Below, one piece after another: positions 11,201-23,192 of a stretch of DNA of 64,000 nt. Positions within the stretch are counted from its first letter, which is position 1. The number at the start of each line of letters is the position of its first letter. The translations under genes were made by a program, and so were the position numbers. The notes below the pieces were generated by a model. The model was not told where the DNA came from. It did no database searches and worked only from the letters and a program-made list of their open reading frames with translations. This stretch comes from Limnephilus marmoratus (Eukaryota; Arthropoda; Insecta; Trichoptera; Limnephilidae): contig OU862934.1 in NCBI GenBank assembly GCA_917880885.1, forward strand, positions 28,318,734-28,382,733, in the 5' to 3' direction.

Positions 11201-11827
11201 GTAATGACTATTAAAAAGCCCATCTCATGTGAACTCTGCCTACAATAAAATTGATAAAGACCAACTCATATGAACGAGTGGCGATATCGCAGTATTTGCC
11301 TATTATCAGAGCGGAACCGGTTTCTTTGCAAAGCGGAGAAGTGAAAGAGAAAGATCTCTTCCAAAAGCGTCTCTCTTTCTTTCTCTTGTCCGTTCTCCTC
11401 TCCGATGACGCTCGCAAATTGCTTCAGGTGCACAGTTACACAATATCTCCGTATGAGTAAGCAGTGAGGAAAACTTACGCACCACAGTAATGTTTAATTA
11501 TTTTTACTGATGCAATTATTCTGGTCTACAATTGTATCGTAAACTCGGGCATTATCCCATAGAACCGGTTTGTCCTCACTGTTTACCGACCATAAAAAAA
11601 GGCGTAGATAATTTCAAATTATTACAAAAATTAACAACGAGTTATTTCAAAGAATTTGAACAATCCATCAAATTTTATTAATATTCAACTTTTGTTTTTA
11701 TCTAAGTATGTTTTGTTAAACAACCGGCCCATGATGAGATAGTAATAGAATTTTAATAGAACTTTCACGAAACTTGAATTTTAACTTTGAACTTTGAAGA
11801 ATTGTTCAGTCCCGTCCTAAATTAAAT

Positions 11828-12393
11828 GGAGGCGTCTACCAATATCTACAGGAATTCCAAAAACTGAAAAAATCGAACTAATATCTATGAGAACCAAAGT
11901 GTTGACGAATATCTACAGCTCAAACTGCTGACGAATATCTATGAGAACCAAAGTGTTGACGAATATCTACAGCTCAAACTGCTGACTAATATCTATGAGA
12001 ACCAAAGTGTTAACGAATATCTACAGCTCAAACTGCTTACTAATATCTATGAGAACCAAAGTGTTGACAAATATCTACAGCACTGGCAGAGGTTGGATTT
12101 GCAATTATGTATAGCGTGTTGGAATAACGTAATATTGCGTATGCAGTTTAAAAAACTTAATTTATGTAAGTATGTATGTAAAAATCCCTAATATCGGACT
12201 ATTGGACTCATTTAGCTGATTAGTCCAACCTACGCTCTGTAGATATTAGTCAACACTGGGACCGTCATAGAAATTCGTCCGACCTTAGCTCTGTAGACAT
12301 TAGTCAACACCTGAAGTTTGTAGATATTAATTCAACATATGAGCTGTAGATATTCGTCCAACATACAGGCTGTAGATATTAGTATCTGGAGTC
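11828..12393 (+). mobile_element. TATC MITE copy 2
   Basis: Exact 8-bp duplication AATTAAAT at 11820-11827 and 12394-12401. Ends GGAGGCGTCTACCAATATC and GATATTAGTATCTGGAGTC. It is longer than copies 1 and 3 because the internal block with GAACCAAAGTGTTGACGAAT plus AATATCTACAGCTCAAACTG is repeated more times. Confidence 0.88.
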
Positions 12394-12477
12394 AATTAAA
12401 TCCCGTCATCAAGATCACATCAAATTTATTATCAAAATTTAAATAACCATATTATGTAATCTTTAATTAAATGAAGA

Positions 12478-12634
12478 CAATATTAGCGAAACTCAATCGA
12501 AAATCTCGAAACAGAAAAATCAGAAAAAGATATGGCACCTCTGGGACTCGAACCCAGGGCCCATCCGATATTCCTATCAGATTCGGTCATTTTTAACTGT
12601 ATCATGTTGATAGTTCTGAGTCGAAGTATGATAA
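12478..12634 (-). mobile_element. SINE-A copy
   Basis: Minus strand carries B box GGGTTCGAGTCCC (12549-12561), an upstream conserved block 'TTCGACTCAGAACTATCAAC' and a downstream block GATTTTCGATTGAG...TCGCTAATATTGTC. The same three blocks occur at 24305-24528 and 49060-49325. The tRNA-like part is decayed. Confidence 0.65.
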
Positions 12635-12635
12635 T

Positions 12636-12751
12636 ATCCTTACCTTCCCCTCCTTAAAATGACCCTCCACTCAGCATCCCCTAAGATGACATAGGCCCTG
12701 ACGGAAATTATTTTCCTCAGGGCCTCCTGTGTGGAGCTAATGTAAAAAAAA
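12636..12751 (+). mobile_element. HT element, 3' end only
   Basis: Last 100 bases of the family: CCCTCCACTCAGCATCCCC, the hairpin GGCCCTGACGG...CCTCAGGGCC, TGTGTGGAGC and an A run. 5'-truncated. Confidence 0.8.
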
Positions 12752-12975
12752 GTTAAAATTAGAGAAATAATATTTAGGAACGGTAGGTACTAAATCGTTA
12801 AAAATGGCAACACCTTGAATACAACCATAGATCACACGAAAGCATCTGTCATTTACCGTAAAAAACATTAAAAAAATGCTCGCGAATTTCATAATACCGA
12901 ATACACTCGTTAACAATCAGTGATAAACATGTGTGTTATAGTATTTTTATAACTATAAAACCAAATAAAATATGC

Positions 12976-13617
12976 AACATGAAAGAGAAAGTACGAAAAC
13001 AACGTGCAATATAGTTGTGAACGATGAATACTTCGAGAAGGTGGATGCGTTTTTGTATTTGGGAAGTATGCTTACGAGAGATGGGAAGGCTGATAGAGAT
13101 ATTGAAAGAAGGTTAAACGCAGGTAACTCCATTAATGGAGGTCTGAACGCTGTTGTCGCCAACAAAAAACTGTTCAAAGAACTGGCAGTGAGGCATAGAA
13201 CTGGCAGAGGAAGGATGAAAGTTGACTGAATTCTGTGGAAATGAGATCCCTGAGGCGCATGTGTATAAAACCACGTAAGATCGTGTGAGAAACGTGGAGA
13301 TCCGCAAAGAATGCAAGGCTGATGTAAGCGTATCAGATGGTTTGGGCATGTAAAGCGAATGAACATGAAAGGAGTGCAAGGATGAGCAATATGACGCAAA
13401 TGTGAATGGTAGAAGTCGGGGACGCCCGAGAAACACACGGCACGACCAAGTGAATCAGTTACTTAAGTTGGGCCATGTCAAGAGTCAGAATCATAGAAGA
13501 GCATGTATGAGACGTTGTATGAATGTAAACGAGGCAAGGAGTGTGTGCCAAAACTGAGTTGTTTAGCGGTCCTTCCTCTCTGCCTACCCCTGCGGGGAAA
13601 CGGCTGTTAGTTAGTTT
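12976..13617 (+). pseudogene. RTE LINE fragment 2
   Basis: Matches the LINE at 7969-9890 from just after the YADD region to the 3' end, with several deletions and stops: the frame at 12972-13229 repeats the VNDEYFEKVDAFLYLGSM segment, and the tail ends CTGCCTACCCCTGCGGGG then TTAG repeats. Confidence 0.85.
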
Positions 13618-14012
13618 ATTTTTTTTTATTTATTAATTTTATTTTAGTAATTTGTACATTTAAGTTTACAAATTTCTAATTAATTATAATATTTCAAATT
13701 GCAAACTAAATTTTATGTAGCTCCTACGATACGTCTTGAACTTTCCAATTGGTGTGGACTTTAAAGTTTCTGGTAGCTTGTTATATAACTTCATCCCTTT
13801 GTACAGTAAACTGTTCTGCGTATTCGCCTTGTCCTTTTTTTGAAGCCTGATTTCCTTGCACGTCCTTGTGTTATGTCTGTGAATGTCCTTGTTGAATATA
13901 ATTTTATTTGAGAAGTATTTTGGTAAACTGTTGTTAATTATTTTATGTATAAATATCATCGTATTCAAGGTCAGCATCTGTTTCACGGTTAGCCAATTCA
14001 GTTCCTTTAACA
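13618..14012 (-). pseudogene. CR1/Jockey-like LINE 3' end
   Basis: Minus-strand frame 13684-14013 (109 codons) has the C-terminal pattern of these LINEs: LNWLTVKQMLTLNTMIFIHK, then HRHNTRTCKEIRL, SLLYKGMKLYNKLPETLK and FKTYRRSYI. The plus-strand T run at 13619-13630 is its A tail. Only the last part of ORF2 is present. An HT copy abuts its 5' side. Confidence 0.75.
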
Positions 14013-14353
14013 TTTTTTTTTTTTTTTACATGAGCTCCACACAGGAGGCCCTGAGGAAAATTATTTCCCTTAGGGCCTATGTCATCTTTGGGGATGCTGT
14101 GTGGAGGTTTTTTTTAAGGAAAGGAAGGAGAGGAGAGTTCTGGGAAGGAAAAGGGTTTAAGGGGTGGGTAGGAATCTGGGGTTCAGTATGTCCTGGTCAC
14201 CCACCTCCAAGAAAAACCTCACCCCATGAACCCGGGCACCCCTGCTAAATCACCAAACGTAGCGAACCACTTGGGGTGACCTATGGCAGAGGTGTTGGTT
14301 ATCCAATAAAGGTTCCCGGGGCGGCGGTACCCATTCCCGCCTCCCAAATTTTA
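14013..14353 (-). mobile_element. HT element, short subfamily
   Basis: T run, terminal hairpin, then body to the head CCCGGGGCGGCGGTACCCAT and CCTCCCAAATT. It lacks the central block (lipless 'CTGCTGCGTGGC...CGTCCGTCACTCCTGGACAC') and instead joins at GTCCTGGTCACCCACCTCC, like the copies at 15685, 40610 and 44446. Confidence 0.85.
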
Positions 14354-15024
14354 CTTTTGAAAATCTATTTCGTTAACATTTCCACATAATTAACATTAAT
14401 TATTTTAATTAACATTTCCACACAATACATATAGTTACGTAAAGCAATGACAGACGTCAAATAATGTCCGCCATTTTAAACTGTAGGAATATCGGTACCT
14501 GTTCTAAATAAGTTCATTTTTTTCCACCACGAATCCATACCAAAAGACGACCCATATAGAGAAACTGAACGAATAAAACATCACCGTGTAAATCGCTCAT
14601 CAAGCAAGCAAAATACGAATATCTATTGTTATTCTACCAAAATGGGTAACAATCAATGATTGTTGATTGCAATTCGCGACAATACAACTCCATACAAAAC
14701 TATGCATAATGTTATGAATAAATACGTCCACGGCCAAAGATTGAATCAGTGAATCACCGCGATGTATGCATGTTGAAGAAGGTCAAACTTGGTTGAGTCA
14801 TCGTTGAATCATTTGGCGGAATTGGCGTTAGGTCACCAGGAGATGAAAATAAAACTTTATTTGTGATTTCTAAATTATCGCGCTTTAAGGAAACGGTATT
14901 TTTTCAGCTATCTTTAAACAGATGTCGTGTGGAGTAAATTATCGTAGTCCAGTTATTTAAATGTGGAAATCATTCTATTTAAATGTGGCACTAATTATGA
15001 TCCTTGAGGTATTCTGATTTTTTA
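14354..15024. other. Intron, nothing recognised
   Basis: AT-rich sequence without ORFs or recognised terminal repeats. Confidence 0.5.
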
Positions 15025-15240
15025 ATGTGAATACCTCACAAGGCCTCCCCGGTTGGAATATTTCGTCGGAATGTAAGGAGTGGAACGGAAGGAGACACTA
15101 AGAGAAAGGTTGGAGAGTGCCTGGCTATTCAGACCTGGTCACCAAAAGCGGCTGAAGCCATTTTAAGCAACGTTTCGATTCTGAGTGGTGGTATTTCACC
15201 AGCGTGATATTGAGAGCACCTCTGATGAATGAATTTAAGA
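15025..15240 (-). mobile_element. SINE-B copy
   Basis: Shares 'TGCCTGGCTATTCAGACCTG', GTCACCAAAAGCGGCTGAAG and 'CCATTTTAAGCAACGTTTCG' with the copy at 655-895. Confidence 0.55.
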
Positions 15241-15427
15241 AAAATTAAAATAACCTTGTAATATCGAAAAAGCGGCCAAATTTTTCAAGTTGCGGAATTT
15301 CATCAGATTCTTGAATTTATTTTTTGTACATTTATCAATCAGTATCTATGCCTTATGATCGTATTAATAGATACTAACCGACCTTCCCGGCGTTGCCTGC
15401 TTTTTACAGAGATTTTCGAAATCAGAT

Positions 15428-15684
15428 TCAATTTGGGAGGAGGGCATGGGTACCGTCGCCCCGGGAACTCCAAGTGGTTCGCTATGTTTGGTGACTTAGC
15501 AGGGGTGCCCGGGTTCATGGGGTGAGGTTTGTCCAGGTTTTGACGGCGGATGCGTTTGCCCACCTGCTGCGTGGCATGCCGAATAGAGAGAGACTGGTTG
15601 AGGGAGGCCTTTTGACCTTTCCAGCCGGACTCTCTCGATCCATCCATCGCCTTGCATCGCAGTTGGAGGGTCGGATTCATACAT
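15428..15684 (+). mobile_element. HT element, 3'-truncated
   Basis: Head 'AATTTGGGAGGAGGGCATGG' to GGTCGGATTCATACATC, where the next copy begins immediately. It keeps the central block (long subfamily) but has lost a piece of the head and the hairpin end. Confidence 0.8.
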
Positions 15685-16012
15685 CAATTTGGGAGGCGGG
15701 TATGGGTACCGCCGCCCCGGGAACCTTTATTGGATAACCAACACCTCTGCAATAGGTCACCCCAAGTGGTTCGCTACGTTTGGTGATTTTGCATGGGTGC
15801 CCGGGTTCATGGGGTGAGGTTTGTCTAGGTCTTGGAGACGGATGACCAGGACACACTGAACCCCAGATTCCTACCCGCCCCTTAAACCTTTTTCCTTCCC
15901 AGAACTCTCCTCTCCTTCCTTTCCTCAAACAAACCCCTCCACACAGCATCCTCAAAGATGACATAGGCCCTGAAGGAAATTATTTTTCTCAGGGCCTCCT
16001 GTGCGGAGCAGA
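15685..16012 (+). mobile_element. HT element, short subfamily, both ends present
   Basis: Runs from 'AATTTGGGAGGCGGGTATGG' through GGTACCGCCGCCCCGGGAACC to the double hairpin: outer stem CTCCACACAG / CTGTGCGGAG and inner stem AGGCCCTGA...TCAGGGCCT. Serves as a reference for the family. It lies head to tail with the preceding copy and sits inside a Helitron piece. Confidence 0.88.
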
Positions 16013-16542
16013 AGAAAATTGTTTCTGCTTGTGTGTCCTTTCCCATGCGACCCCGTTCCCGCCCCATTATCCTCTCGCGTCCTCTTCCCCTCCCGCGTTC
16101 CCCTTCCACCTCCCTCCCTCCCGTGTCCCCTCCCTTACTTCGACTTTCCCCTGCTCCCCTCCCGGATTCCTCTACCTCTTCCTCCTTCCCTCCAGAATTC
16201 CCATACCTCTCCCTCCTTCTCTCCCTGCCGCTAAACTATATGAAACAAACTCATTTTTCAAACAAGTCGCACGCCACCTTTTGCAATTTTCAATACAAAT
16301 TTCATAACGCAAGAGCTCACCAGTATACATAGAAACCTTCGTGGGCGTGCGCACTACAAATCATTAAAGTTTTATTGCAATCGGATGAATAATATAGGAA
16401 ATAATTTCATAACGCCAGAGCTCGCTATTGTATATAGAAACCATCGCGGGTGTGCGCACATCAAATCGCAAAAGTTACATAGCAATTGGATCAATGGTTT
16501 AGGAACGCAAACAAAGAAACATTTTTTTTTTATATATTAAGA
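16013..16542 (-). mobile_element. Helitron fragment
   Basis: Minus-strand 5' end TCTTAATATATAAAAAAAAA at 16542 preceded by A, identical in type to the one starting at 41356. It shares the CT-rich block beginning ATTGTTTCT and CCTTTCCC with the Helitron at 3118-3745. The CTAG end is not visible because HT copies lie on that side. Confidence 0.6.
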
Positions 16543-17129
16543 TTATTGTGACTAGTATTTAAACTATCTCATTTATTTCCACATCCGAATCTATAATGAC
16601 TGGATACTTTCTGCTTCAAAGCCCTCAGAGCTATTATTGGCGTTTCTATGACCTTGAAGGATTTCAAATAAGCTATCAATTCTGTAATATCAGCCGCGTA
16701 ACATTCTATCAACACAAACACGAAGGAAGGTCATTATTTTTCAAAGGAATCGAATGTGATCCCTGTGGGACGCCAGCATTACTTATAAAATACATTATTA
16801 ACAATAACTAGAATTTTTCTTTGGATTCTATCTATGATCATGATATTTCCCTTTTAGTAGCTGAGTGGACAAATGCGTTGGGTTCCGTTCGGAAATGTTT
16901 GTCTTAAAGGCAGAATATCTGAGTCCGCAAGGTCATTATTTTACAAAGGAACCGAATTTGATCCCTGTGGAATGCCAGCATTATTTTAAAAATACATTAT
17001 TTACAATAAGAAGAATTTATATTTTGCTTCTATGATAATATTGATAATGAATAACGATACTTATCGTTTAGCAGCTGAGTGAACAAATGCGTTGGATTCC
17101 GTTCGGTAATGTTTGTCTTTAAGGCTCTG
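16543..17129 (+). repeat. Tandem ~200-bp repeat
   Basis: A unit containing 'AAGGTCATTATTTTACAAAG', GATCCCTGTGGAATGCCAGC and 'GCTGAGTGAACAAATGCGTT' occurs from about 16725 and again from about 16930; a third partial copy lies at 18225-18365. It has no convincing coding function. The A-box-like segment suggests a SINE-derived unit. Confidence 0.6.
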
Positions 17130-17555
17130 CAACCGGGCCCGAAAAGAAGAAGATGGAGAGATACGAAATTACGAATGTTAGAGGAGAGCGCTAACATTCG
17201 CAGTGACAAAATCGATGCAAAAATTGCGAAAATGTTTAGTAAAACACGACTCGTTTAAAATAGAGCAAAAATCTCGCGGGCATTATCTTAAACAGCATTT
17301 AAAGAAACACTGTGAATTTTTTCATACATATAACTTGTAAAATAATTGAAACAAACGTGTTTATAATAATTTTTGGAGTATACTTTGCGATTTTTTTGTA
17401 TCGGGGTAATTTTATATAATTTGCGTTTCGGCGCGGGCAAAGTCTAGATATTATCTTCAAGAATAACATATATTTTTTTAACACTTACCGTGTTTCAGGG
17501 AAATATGTAATAAATCGGTACAAATACGGGTTGCGGGCCCTTAAGAGGGCATTAC
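17130..17555 (+). repeat. Dispersed repeat R17, copy 1
   Basis: Shares long stretches with 34465-35110 and 35738-36035, for example CACGACTCGTTTAAAATAGAG, 'GGAGTATACTTTGCGATTTT' and TATAATTTGCGTTTCGGCG. No ORF, no clear terminal repeat; class unknown. Confidence 0.7.
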
Positions 17556-18224
17556 CAGAGAAACCCGGAAATACGTCATTTTCAAAAAAGATTTTAGACG
17601 TATTGACTCTTTTCCACAAAAAATTATAAATGGATTTCGAAAGATTGTTCTTTTATCTTTCGTATGTAATAAATTTTGAGAATTTTTTTAAATTTTTAGT
17701 ATAGTAAGGTTATTCCGTAGGTCGTTGGCAGATTTGTTAAATTTTCAAAAAAGTTTTTGTATTATATCACACCCATTTCAAATAATATAATCATGCAGTA
17801 AAATAGTTTTAGAATTTTAATTTTAGTTTCAATAAAATCATTAAAAAATATGTACGTACATGTGTTTCTTGACGTAAATTGGTCCATTTGTGTATTTATT
17901 TGCGCACTTACTAACTAATATATTTCAGATTTTTTTAACATTCTTATTAAATTTAGACATTATTGAAAAATGATAAATACTTGTAATCAAAAAATAACTA
18001 CAAAAAGTACACTATTTTAATAGTTTTATCATCACGCCTTTCAGCATTTTTGGATGAAGGTATAAATTAAAGCTAATTTGGATTGAAATAAATTCGATAT
18101 TGAGTTATAATTTAAAAAAGCTGGTACGGAGAATAATTAATCTTTCTCATTGTAACCGCCCTGCACGATCGGAAGAACAACTTTCGACGAAATGTGGATT
18201 TTCGTCCGCTGGCTGGTTAAACGC
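17556..18224. other. AT-rich intron, nothing recognised
   Basis: No ORF or repeat border found. Confidence 0.5.
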
Positions 18225-18365
18225 TCTTAAGGCAGAATATCTTATTTTTCGAAGGAAACGAATGCGATCCCTGCAGTAGAATTTTTGCTTTGCTTCTATC
18301 TGTGATTATGATATTTATCGTTTACTAGCTGAGTGGACAAATGTGTTGGGTTCTGCTTGGTATCT

Positions 18366-19083
18366 AACGCACTAAAGTCTCTTGAACAGTGAGCTATGCT
18401 GTTGTGAAATTTAGCATGTACATTTCTGTCGGGATTCAGAGGTAGTGCAAGTATTTTCAGCTTACGAAGTTATTTACATTGTGAGCTACGTAGCTTTGAA
18501 ATTCCTAAGTAAACATTAAGAAATAATACAAGACTGATTATTTGCTCCAAATAATGTTGAAATTCCGCCGAAACCGGACAGTAAAGCTTTCGTGTGTAGA
18601 ATAAAGCAGACGATCTGTATATGTCATACAGATACTGGTGAATTTTTACTGATTATCGGTAAGCTTTGGCTTTTTGAAATTTGAAAGATGTTTTGATTGT
18701 TCAAACGATCGATTACTTCTGAATCGACATCTAGATTAAATCCAACACTGCTTTTTTTTATCTATACCAAACGTAACGCCGTATCGAGCACCGAACCGTA
18801 ATGTATTTTTTACCGTTATTCAAACCGATAGTGGTAATACAATGATGTACATTGTTATTAGTGTGTACGCATTGCATGAACTGCTTTTTATAGAAAACTA
18901 TTGTCGAATTAGGCGTGTTCCAAATTACATCATCGTAAAGACATTTCTGTGATGCATATGAAATGGGTGTGGGTGTGTTTTTTTTTAAAATATTTTTGGG
19001 GAAAGCAATAGTCATTTTGTGGTTTGACGTATTTATAAAATGAAACAATTAATTTGTTTAAAACCACGAAATTAATTTAATTT
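18366..19083. other. Intron, nothing recognised
   Basis: The 96-codon minus-strand frame at 18758-19048 shows no known motif and is not supported as a gene. Confidence 0.45.
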
Positions 19084-19493
19084 ATTATGACTAGACATCG
19101 GATTATATGCACTAACAAAGTGCCAAAATATGCATGCAAATATGCACTAAAAAAAGCCGAAATATGCACTAAAAACTCTTGATTTGCCCAAAATATGCAC
19201 AATGCAAAATCAAAAAACCATTTATATTTTTATATATTTAAATTAAAGACCGTACAAAAACAGCGAAATATCCTTAATATTCGAAATATTCTTAATTATG
19301 CATAGTTTTTGTGATAATATACAACTAACTATTTTTCCAAATTTTCGAGTTCAAATTTGTGACGTTTGTCACCCAATATTAATTTGTACGCCGAAAACCT
19401 CTGTACGTCAACTGACGTCATTGGACAAAATTTAAAATTTGGCGCCATTTCTGGAGATACCTGTTTAGGCAGTTGCAGTTTAGGCTCTTTAGA

Positions 19494-19620
19494 CAATTTG
19501 GGAGGCGGGAATGGGTACCGCCGCCCCGGGAACCTTTATTGGATAACCAACACCTCTGCCATAGGTCACCCCAAGTGGTTCGCTACGTTTGGTGATTTAG
19601 CAAGGATGCCCGGGTTCATC
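19494..19620 (+). mobile_element. HT element, head only, inside hAT
   Basis: CAATTTGGGAGGCGGGAATGG to ATGCCCGGGTTCAT. It ends abruptly and carries no hairpin or A tail, which is odd for a retroposon and shared with the head-only copies at 25018 and 48675. Confidence 0.85.
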
Positions 19621-20208
19621 TGGTAACTTGTGGAAATGTGTTGAGATGAGGGCGATATTCTGTTTAATGGATGCGTCTTCAAATGCTAGCTTGCTTGAAT
19701 GAATTGCAATGGCCTCAGAACTGTCAAATTGCCCAACTACTTGTTTTACGGCCTCAAAATTTTCAGCATAGAATAATACTGGCTTTAGACAAGTACCCCA
19801 TCGAGTAATTATGGGTTCTGGCGGCAATGCTAGATTTGGCAATTGCTCTTTATAAGACTGCACACGTGACGGTGCTTTTAAAACCCCTTTTTTTGTAGAG
19901 GAAATCAATTTATTAACATTCCCATACTCTTGCCGTATCTCTTCTGCAAGGCGATGAAACCCGTGAGCTCAGCAGGTATTGTGTAGTAAATTTGGATAAA
20001 AAGTTTGCAAGGCTTGGCCAGCTTTCACCATGTATGGCGCAGCATCAGAAACAAACATGCAGAATTTTTCATCCATAGAAGAATCGGGAAACAAAGATCT
20101 TATGGAATCATTTACAAAACGAGCAACAGTTGAATGATTTGTTTTTTCTAGGATTTTACACCTAGCTCCCTTTACGTAGATGATACCTCCCGCTAACGAA
20201 ATATGCAC
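19621..20208 (-). pseudogene. hAT transposase fragment
   Basis: One minus-strand frame from 20208 to 19621. The first part ends [20 protein letters not shown] and NLLHNTC, then an in-frame TGA, then continues AHGFHRLAEEIRQEYGNVNK and ITRWGTCLKPVLFYAENFEA. These are central hAT transposase segments (catalytic D in VSDAAPYM; W in the TRWG insertion segment, by family knowledge). N-terminal BED-like region and C-terminal dimerisation region are absent; the HT insertion interrupts the end. Confidence 0.75.
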
Positions 20209-20429
20209 GATTTGGGAAAAAAGGCTGAAATATGCATTAACGTCGTAATTAGAGAATTATATGCATTTGCATATGCAAATATGCAAATGCATATAATCCG
20301 ATGTCTAATTATGACTGACCGGTTTCGCTAACACAAGCGTGAATTTTTAATCAATTCAAATGATAAAGACGACAAATTAGTCACTTGGGAATTTATAAAT
20401 TAGATTGTGGTTAGCGATTGTTCAGCATT

Positions 20430-20639
20430 ACACAGGGTGTCCGGAGTAAAGTGCACAAACTTCGGAAGGTGATTAATCCTAAGTGATGGTAGAAGTAAAA
20501 AAGATAAATAACTTTTTTAGAAATTCCAAGTTTTTTCCCCATTCAAAATATTTATCCATAGAAGAGTTTTTCATACATTTTTCATACAAACAATTTTTTT
20601 TTTACTTGTACTATCATGAACAATCGATTTGGGATACGG
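20430..20639. other. Fragment starting ACAGGGTGTCCGG
   Basis: Resembles the terminus of a Tc1/mariner-like or LTR element, but no matching second end was found. Confidence 0.3.
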
Positions 20640-20704
20640 GGACAGCGCCCTTGAGGTGATTTTTCACAAAAACTGCGCTATATAAATCATCCAAATATTA
20701 TTAT
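20640..20704 (+). mobile_element. L2/CR1-like 3' tail
   Basis: CAGCGCCCTTGAGGTGATTT, then AACTGCGCTATATAAATCATC and an ATT-rich end. Same tail at 10612-10680 (+), 43209-43275 (-) and 48098-48165 (-). The GCGCT...AGCGC-type pairing with a short repeated tail resembles L2/CR1 3' ends (inference). Confidence 0.55.
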
Positions 20705-21140
20705 TTTAGGTACCCCGGAAACCATTTATTGGATAACCAACACCCCTGCCATAAATCACCCCAAGCGGTTCGCTACGTTTGTGATTTAACAGGGTGTCCG
20801 GGTTCATGGGGTGAGGTTTGTCCAGATATTGGCGGCGAATGAGTCTGCCCACCACCTGCATGGCAGGCTGGATTGGGAGAGAACGGTTGAGGGAGTCCCT
20901 ACTCCAACCGTACTCTTTCGGAACATCGCCTTGCACCGCAGTGAGGGGGATGGATTCATACGTCCGTCACTTCTGGACACACTGACCCCCAGATTCCTAT
21001 CCACCCCTTTTACTCGTTTTCTTCCCAGAACCTCTCCTTCCTTTCCTAAAAAGACCCTCCACACAGCATTCCCACAGATGATAAAAGCCCTGAGGGGAAT
21101 TACTCTCCTCAGGGCCTCATGTGTGGAGCTACTGTAAAAT
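20705..21140 (+). mobile_element. HT element, near full length
   Basis: Starts within the head at GGTACCCCGGAAACC and runs to the hairpin (AAGCCCTGAGG...CTCAGGGCC), TGTGTGGAGC and TGTAAAATAAAAA. Long subfamily with the central CGTCCGTCACT block. Confidence 0.85.
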
Positions 21141-21442
21141 AAAAATTAATATTATTGTACAAACAATAATTTCGCAAATTTTTAACCTGGGAAAAAGACA
21201 ACAAACTTTATTAGTCTCTCGGGAATTTATAAATTATATTGTAATAAATTAGATTGTTCACCATTATATTGGTGAAACAGAACGCAACGTCATTAACCCT
21301 AGAAAGATAATCTAATTTTGACGTACGTTAAAGAGACGTCCTGAAGTTTAAAAGTGTATATTTGACATAGTATCATACTTCAGTTTAAAGATTTTTTTGT
21401 ATTTCTTGGGCACTGACTATGTAACAATTTCTAGACATTTTT

Positions 21443-21665
21443 GTTTTGAAGAGTTTTAATTTTCAATGTACATTTGTTACTTTAATTTTAAATTTTTTTG
21501 CGACCGGTTTCGACACGTCCGTATCATTAACGAGCAAACTTAAAACTAACAGTTAAAACAGTTTTAAGTTTGCTCGTTAATGATACGAACGTGTCGAAAC
21601 CGGTCGCAAAAAAATTTTAAATTAATTTAACAAAATGTACATTGAAAATTAAAACTCTTCAAAAC
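21443..21665. mobile_element. Foldback MITE with 105-bp arms
   Basis: 21443-21547 is nearly the reverse complement of 21561-21665, separated by 13 bases. Key block TTGCGACCGGTTTCGACACG. The transcript or single strand would form a long hairpin. Confidence 0.9.
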
Positions 21666-22483
21666 AGTTTAAAGATAGTTGAACAATTAGTTTAGGGTTT
21701 TGTACTTTAAATGAAACCAAAATAATTATAAAAAATATATTGTAATTTAAAAAATAACGAAATGCTCTAAACCTCTTACAAATCAACTATAAATTATTAA
21801 GTCTTTTTTTAAATGAAAAATAATATTTTATTTTATGTCTAAATCATATTTTTATGTGCTATGCAAGGTTAAATGCTATTCAGTCATTATACTTAAAAAT
21901 ATTTTTTTTTTCGCTAAATCACATTTATAAGAAGTCCGAAAGTTACACAAAAGATAATCATACGTCTTTCGAACGTATATGGTGTATGCATTTCTTCGTA
22001 ATTATTGTACTCACTGTAGTGACAAAGCCGCCCCGCGCAAGCTCTGTTCGGCAACTGAACTAACTGAGGTAGACAGCGCGCTACGTTGCGAAATAAATAA
22101 AAAGATAGCAATACTTGTGTATTGCTTACGTCGCAAAGACGTAGATTATCTTTTTTGGGTTAATGTCAATTAACATGAGAATTAAAGAGCGTCTGTTGTT
22201 GTTATTATTTATTGAAAATTCTATAACTCACCGACCCACATAACAAAACACGCATTGTTTTTTTTAACTTTATATAAATTATTATTTGAAATTACCAAAA
22301 TCGCATCCCACAAATCACATACGTGGCCTTTGTTATGGAGACTATTTAAAATAAATAAAATATTAGCATAATATTTTGTATTATAATTAGTTGTTATGGT
22401 TTTTCCGGCTTAGAAAAACACTTCGTAATTCTAAATTCATGACATATAATTTCTGGTTCGATGATAAATCATAATCTGGGAGA
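21666..22483. other. AT-rich intron, nothing recognised
   Basis: Small overlapping frames at 21854-22173 have no recognisable domain. Confidence 0.5.
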
Positions 22484-22935
22484 GAATTTATGCGGGTTGC
22501 GTACCGCCGCCCCTGGGAACCATTTATTGTATAACCAACACTCCTGTCATAGTCACCCCAAGTGGTTCGCTACGTTTGGTAACTTAGTAGAGGTGCCCGA
22601 GTTAATGGGGTGAGGTTTGGTCTTAGCGGCCTTTGTGTCTGCCCACCTGCTGCGTGGCGGGTCGATCGGGAGAGTTTGTTTGAGGGAGACCTAATCTATA
22701 TCTCTCCAGCCGGACTCTCTCGACCCATCGCTTTGCAATGCAGTGGGAGAGATGAATTCACGCGTCCATTACTCCTAGACACATCGACCCCCAGATTCCT
22801 ACCCACTCCTCATACCTTTTTCCTTCCGAGAAATTCCTTTCCTTCCTTTCCTTAAATTAAACCTCCACAAAGATGACATAGGCCCTGAGGGAAATGATTT
22901 TTCTCAGGGTCTCCTGTGTGGATCTAATGTTAAAA
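22484..22935 (+). mobile_element. HT element, long subfamily
   Basis: GGTTGCGTACCGCCGCCCCTG to the hairpin GGCCCTGAGGG...CTCAGGGTC, TGTGTGGATC and an A run. All blocks in the standard order; the head is truncated by about 15 bases. Confidence 0.83.
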
Positions 22936-23192
22936 AAATATTAACTCAATTCAACAACGACCGGTCAGTGGTTGAGTAGGCATCGCATTTGGGTCCCACC
23001 CAGGCGTTCCGACTCAAGCAAAATTTTCGGCTTACTGTCGTGGTAGTAGGAGATTTTCAAATATTGTCGAGTTATTCGTAACCCGGGAATAATTTGTCTT
23101 TCTTTTTAAAATTATTATAAAAACCTCTTTTAAAAAAAATTGTTGAAAAATAGCTCAATAACCTAACCTAACGTACCCCATTTAACCATTTT

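Larger units (their letters stand above)
19092..20307 (-). mobile_element. hAT element with exact 8-bp duplication
   Basis: Inverted ends TAGACATCGGATTATATGCA (19092-19111) and its complement at 20288-20307 are perfect. Target duplication ATTATGAC at 19084-19091 and 20308-20315. Subterminal regions have repeated ATGCA/TATGCAC motifs. At 1216 bp it is shorter than a full hAT (2.5-4 kb), so it is a deletion derivative, later hit by an HT piece. Confidence 0.92.

Noticed and set aside
16001..16332. Overlapping Pro/Ser-rich frames on the plus strand
   Set aside because: CT-rich Helitron interior; three frames open at once, which points to composition rather than coding.
18758..19048. 96-codon minus-strand frame
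   Set aside because: No domain, no splice or repeat support; similar frames are expected by chance in 64 kb.
20811..21137. Recurrent 80-110 codon frames in HT copies (also 7096, 15522, 60626)
   Set aside because: Frames differ between copies, start and stop at different places and are not conserved across the family.
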